A DNA stretch of 64,000 bases, taken from contig JAUMWB010000003.1 in NCBI GenBank assembly GCA_030529845.1, positions 124,001 to 188,000 on the forward strand, in the 5' to 3' direction. This document shows positions 60,279-64,000 of this stretch, in pieces. Source of the stretch: Rothia sp. (in: high G+C Gram-positive bacteria) (lineage in GTDB: Bacteria; Actinomycetota; Actinomycetes; Actinomycetales; Micrococcaceae). The notes under the pieces were generated by a model, which did no database searches, was not told the DNA's origin, and saw only the letters and a list, made by a program, of their open reading frames with translations. A program made the translations under genes and the position numbers. Each line of letters starts with the position of its first letter. Position 1 is the first letter of the stretch.

Positions 60279-60279
60279 A

Positions 60280-61722
60280 TTATATAGAGGTCCTTGTGCT
60301 TTGCTCTGTGACAGCCTTGGGATTTTTCTTCTTTTTCTTGGAGCCCTTGCTCTTTTCTTCGCCCTGGCCGTAGTAGCTGGTGTAGGCTCCGGTGGAGCTG
60401 TAGGCAAAGCCGTAGTAGGAGTTCCCCAGGCCAGTGCGGGGAGCACGGTTAATGACCACACCTAGCAGAGTCGCGTTTACCTTACGGAGGTTGGAAGCAG
60501 CCTCTGCAAGGTTTTCCTTACGGGTCTTTCCGACTGTACCTACCAGGACCACACCGTCAACTGCGGTTGAGAGCAGAGCTGCGTCTGTGACAGGAAGTAC
60601 CGGGGGGACGTCGACAATCACTGTAAATTCGCTGGAGAGTTCAGCAATGAGCTGACGCATTTTATCTGAGCCGAGTAGTTCAGAAGGGTTGGGGGGAATG
60701 CGGCCAGCCGGCAGAATGAAGAGTTGAGTATCTTCAAACTGTCGAACTGCATCAGCTAGCTCCACCTGCCCAGCCAGCACCTGGGTTAGGCCGACCTTGG
60801 AGTCTATCTTGAACTTCTTTGCAATGGTGGGGCGGCGCAGGTCTGCATCGATGATGATGACAGGCGCACCAGCATCCGCAAGAGCCCTGGCAATAGAGGT
60901 GGAAACTGTTGACTTACCTTCACCGGGTTCAGCAGAGGTAACAATGAGCGATTTGGGCGGGTTATCGACGTTAACGAAGCGCAGGTTGGTTCGCATCTGC
61001 CTGATAGCTTCTTGAGCCACGTGGTCGCTATTGGCCCGCAGAATGTTTTCTTCGGTGAGTTCATCAGAGGCCGGCAGGACGCCTAGCACGCCTGCATCGG
61101 TAGCCTTGGTAGCATCATCGCGGGTTCGGAGCTTGGTATCCACCGTGCGACGCAGGAAAACAGCCGCAAGTACAAGGAGGAGACCACCAGCAGCACCCAT
61201 CATCACCAGCTTTTTAGTGTCAGGGCTGATAGGTGCTGAGCTAAGACCAGCATCTTCCAAGGGAATAACGCGGACAGTGCTAGACCCCTCCAAATCATTT
61301 ACAACTTTGGCCACTGCCTCGAGAGAGCTATTGGCTAGGGCCTGAGCTGTTTCAGGTCTGTTGCCTGTAGCCGTCACCATAATAAGAGCTGAATTGGGGT
61401 CCACAGTTGCCGTTAGATTGCCCTGAACTTCACCGCGGGTGAGGCTCAGATCCGGGTTGGCAGCAATAATCTCGTCAGCAACGGGACCGCTGTTAACAAA
61501 CGCTAGATAAGCATTTGCTTTTTCTTTAGCGGCCGCTGATCCGGAGATAACATCTCCAATGCCTGCCCCGTCTCCTACAGTGACATAGCCTGTAGAAGAG
61601 GATGCATAAACGCGTGGTTGCAGCAAGGAGTAACCAAACCCTAGAAGTGCACCGACAACTAGGCCAATCAAGAGAAGTTTCAAGTTGGCACGGAGCATGC
61701 GTAGGAAGTCAAGTATGGTCAT
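60280..61722 (-). CDS. Polysaccharide co-polymerase / tyrosine autokinase (Wzc/CpsCD-type BY-kinase)
   Basis: 480 residues. A Wzz-like domain lies between two membrane helices (about residues 15-33 and 172-190). The cytosolic kinase has Walker A AEPGEGKSTVSTSIA, Walker A' IIIDADLRRP and Walker B VIVDVPP. Unlike the Firmicutes pair, both parts are in one chain. A tyrosine cluster (SYYGFAYSSTGAYTSYYGQ) before a lysine-rich tail is the expected autophosphorylation site. It controls polymer length and export together with a Wzy polymerase (candidate at 54606). The phosphatase at 42954 is its probable partner. Confidence 0.93.
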   Translation of the reverse strand: MTILDFLRMLRANLKLLLIGLVVGALLGFGYSLLQPRVYASSSTGYVTVGDGAGIGDVISGSAAAKEKANAYLAFVNSGPVADEIIAANPDLSLTRGEVQGNLTATVDPNSALIMVTATGNRPETAQALANSSLEAVAKVVNDLEGSSTVRVIPLEDAGLSSAPISPDTKKLVMMGAAGGLLLVLAAVFLRRTVDTKLRTRDDATKATDAGVLGVLPASDELTEENILRANSDHVAQEAIRQMRTNLRFVNVDNPPKSLIVTSAEPGEGKSTVSTSIARALADAGAPVIIIDADLRRPTIAKKFKIDSKVGLTQVLAGQVELADAVRQFEDTQLFILPAGRIPPNPSELLGSDKMRQLIAELSSEFTVIVDVPPVLPVTDAALLSTAVDGVVLVGTVGKTRKENLAEAASNLRKVNATLLGVVINRAPRTGLGNSYYGFAYSSTGAYTSYYGQGEEKSKGSKKKKKNPKAVTEQSTRTSI

Positions 61723-61873
61723 AGGGGCCCTAAAGTTTAGCTATGCGGCATGGTAATTTCGGGTTTGAACCCAGAAGATAATTCTAACAATGAATTGCTC
61801 ATAAAAATCGGTAGCGAGGGGGCTAACCTCATCAGTGAAAAGCTTAAATCCGCTCCGGCCCTTATGAGGGCTG

Positions 61874-62734
61874 TTATTTTATGAGACTGAGTAAGTACTT
61901 ACCGTAGCCGCTTTTAACGAGAGGCTGGGCTAGTTCTTCAAGGCGGGTATCATCAATCCACCCCATGCGCCACCCGATCTCTTCGGGGGATCCAATGGAG
62001 AGTCCCTGGCGAGCCTGCACAGTACGAATAAAACTGGTGGCATCTGCCAGTGAGTCAAAGGTGCCGGTATCGAGCCATGCAGTGCCGCGGGGTAGCACCT
62101 CTACATGTAGCTTTCCTTGCTCCAGGTAGACACGATTAAGATCGGTGATTTCAAGCTCACCACGTGGGGAGGGTTTAATAGCTTTCGCGTATTCGACAAC
62201 ATTGTTGTCGTAGAAGTACAGACCGGGAATGGCGTACTCACTCTTGGGCTGTGCGGGCTTTTCTTCGATAGAAATTGCCTTAAAATTCTGATCAAATTCC
62301 ACAACACCATATGCAGTCGGATCTGCAACGCGGTAGCCGAAAACAGCTGCGCCATCGACATTGTTGTACTTGCGAAGCTGAGTGCCCAGACCGGGGCCGT
62401 AGAAAATGTTATCGCCCAGTACTAGGGCAGCGGAATCGTTGCCGATATGGTCCTCACCCAGGATAAAAGCCTGTGCCAGACCATCGGGAGATGGCTGAAC
62501 TTTGTAAGTAAAGTTAACGCCAAACTGAGAGCCATCGCCAAGAAGCCGCTGGAACTGGTCCTGGTCCTGAGGCGTGGTGATAATCAGGATATCTTGGATA
62601 CCTGCCAACATCAGGGTTGAAATGGGGTAGTAAATCATCGGTTTGTCGTAAACCGGAGTGAGCTGTTTACTGATGCCGAGTGTAATGGGGTGGAGCCGTG
62701 AACCGGTGCCACCTGCGAGTAAAATTCCCTTCAT
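61874..62734 (-). CDS. rfbA: Glucose-1-phosphate thymidylyltransferase
   Basis: 286 residues, first step to dTDP-L-rhamnose. Signature [35 protein letters not shown] is complete; VLGDNIFYG holds the metal Asp, [32 protein letters not shown] and [11 protein letters not shown] are family hallmarks. ATG 62734 lies six bases after CAGAAT (62741-62746), so a leaderless start is likely although AGGGG could also serve as ribosome site. Divergent from rfbB. The 150 bp between it and wzc hold only a small GCCCT/AGGGC hairpin and AT-rich sequence. Confidence 0.94.
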   Translation of the reverse strand: MKGILLAGGTGSRLHPITLGISKQLTPVYDKPMIYYPISTLMLAGIQDILIITTPQDQDQFQRLLGDGSQFGVNFTYKVQPSPDGLAQAFILGEDHIGNDSAALVLGDNIFYGPGLGTQLRKYNNVDGAAVFGYRVADPTAYGVVEFDQNFKAISIEEKPAQPKSEYAIPGLYFYDNNVVEYAKAIKPSPRGELEITDLNRVYLEQGKLHVEVLPRGTAWLDTGTFDSLADATSFIRTVQARQGLSIGSPEEIGWRMGWIDDTRLEELAQPLVKSGYGKYLLSLIK

Positions 62735-62795
62735 ACCCCTATTCTGGCATGAACACCACATTTTCAGGGGCTATCGGAAACCCAAAATAGGGTGA

Positions 62796-63814
<1,019 letters not shown>

Positions 63815-63815
<1 letters not shown>

Positions 63816-64000
63816 TGCCCAAAGAATTGGCCGTTCACACAACGGATATCCCCGGTCTACTTGTTATTGATATTCCCCAGCACGGTGATAACCGCGGCTG
63901 GTTCAAGGAAAACTGGCAGCGCGAGAAAATGGTTGCTGCGGGTCTGCCAGACTTCGGCCCTGTACAGAACAACATTTCTTTCAACGCAACAGCAGGTACG
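63815..64000 (+). CDS. dTDP-4-dehydrorhamnose 3,5-epimerase-like protein, 3'-truncated by the window
   Basis: Only the first 62 codons are visible. GLLVIDIPQHGDNRGWFKENWQREKM matches the start of RmlC (R-G-x-F-x-E/ N-W) and PVQNNISFNATAGT the S-x-S/N...G-x-R/T region. In several Actinobacteria this gene is an RmlC-RmlD fusion; the window ends too soon to tell. It overlaps the rfbB stop codon by one base, so it is co-translated with it. Confidence 0.85.

Noticed and set aside
59003-60279. Possible RiPP cluster because of the PqqD-like gene
   Set aside because: No precursor-like small frame, radical SAM, lasso B2 or peptidase/transporter gene near; kept only as an open question.

Overview
The window looks like chromosome of a moderately high-GC actinobacterium, most probably a member of the Micrococcaceae close to Rothia (an inference from gene content, not a database match). 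Supporting signs are mycothiol S-conjugate amidase (Mca), a WhiB regulator, DUF4307, DUF4245, DUF3499 and TIGR03089 proteins, actinobacterial protein O-mannosylation (Pmt), a FemX-type peptidoglycan bridge enzyme, and several blocks that keep the gene order I remember from Mycobacterium tuberculosis: greA-DUF4307-mca-small membrane protein-hemolysin III-Z-prenyl synthase; fum-glpX-DUF4245; purE-purK-gtrA; whiB2-DUF3499; pmt-rsmI-tatD-rsmA-ispE-glmU-prs. No IS element, prophage or CRISPR array was seen.

Layout. 0-3.5 kb: 3' part of a type II NADH dehydrogenase, an unusual short-variable-loop tRNA with a UAA anticodon, a hairpin and duplicated-repeat region, a DUF2975/XRE regulator pair and a HAD phosphatase. 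3.6-19.1 kb: housekeeping and membrane genes (BI-1, AI-2E exporter family, ilvA, greA, mca, hemolysin III, Z-prenyl synthase, prepilin peptidase, Nudix, MarR/thiolase, fumC, carbonic anhydrase, DUF4245, glpX). 19.2-30.7 kb: cell envelope and purine genes (femX, LCP, purEK, gtrA, TIGR03089, whiB, DUF3499, L,D-transpeptidase, TIGR01906, pmt). 30.8-35.9 kb: rsmI-tatD, a GT87 mannosyltransferase-like gene, rsmA-ispE. 35.9-40.9 kb: an AT-richer inserted module with a PglK/MsbA-like ABC flippase and three glycosyltransferases, placed between ispE and an ABC-F gene. 42.9-46.2 kb: low-molecular-weight tyrosine phosphatase, tRNA-Gln, glmU, prs. 46.3-64 kb: a large surface-glycan island.

The glycan island is the most notable part. 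One strand carries about eleven tightly packed genes: several GT4 and GT2 glycosyltransferases, a CgeB-like transferase, a poorly recognised GT-B-like protein, CMP-nonulosonate synthetase (neuA), a 747-residue neuB fusion (CBS pair + NeuB + SAF + TIM-barrel sugar isomerase domain) and a Wzy-like polymerase. Facing them on the other strand are a PqqD-like protein overlapping a PF14907-type nucleotidyltransferase, a Wzc/CpsD-type tyrosine autokinase and rmlA; rmlB and the start of an rmlC-like gene diverge from rmlA. Together these suggest a rhamnose- and nonulosonic-acid-containing surface polysaccharide whose length is set by the kinase and the separately located phosphatase, exported by the ABC flippase or by a flippase outside the window, and possibly attached by the LCP protein. 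No NeuC-type epimerase, initiating phosphoglycosyltransferase or Wzx is visible.

Regulatory signals that can be read directly include many perfect hairpin terminators, a series of start codons lying 6-8 nt after a TANNNT -10 box (probable leaderless transcripts), a perfect palindrome over the whiB -10 box, and a strongly repeated word GGGCGGACG.
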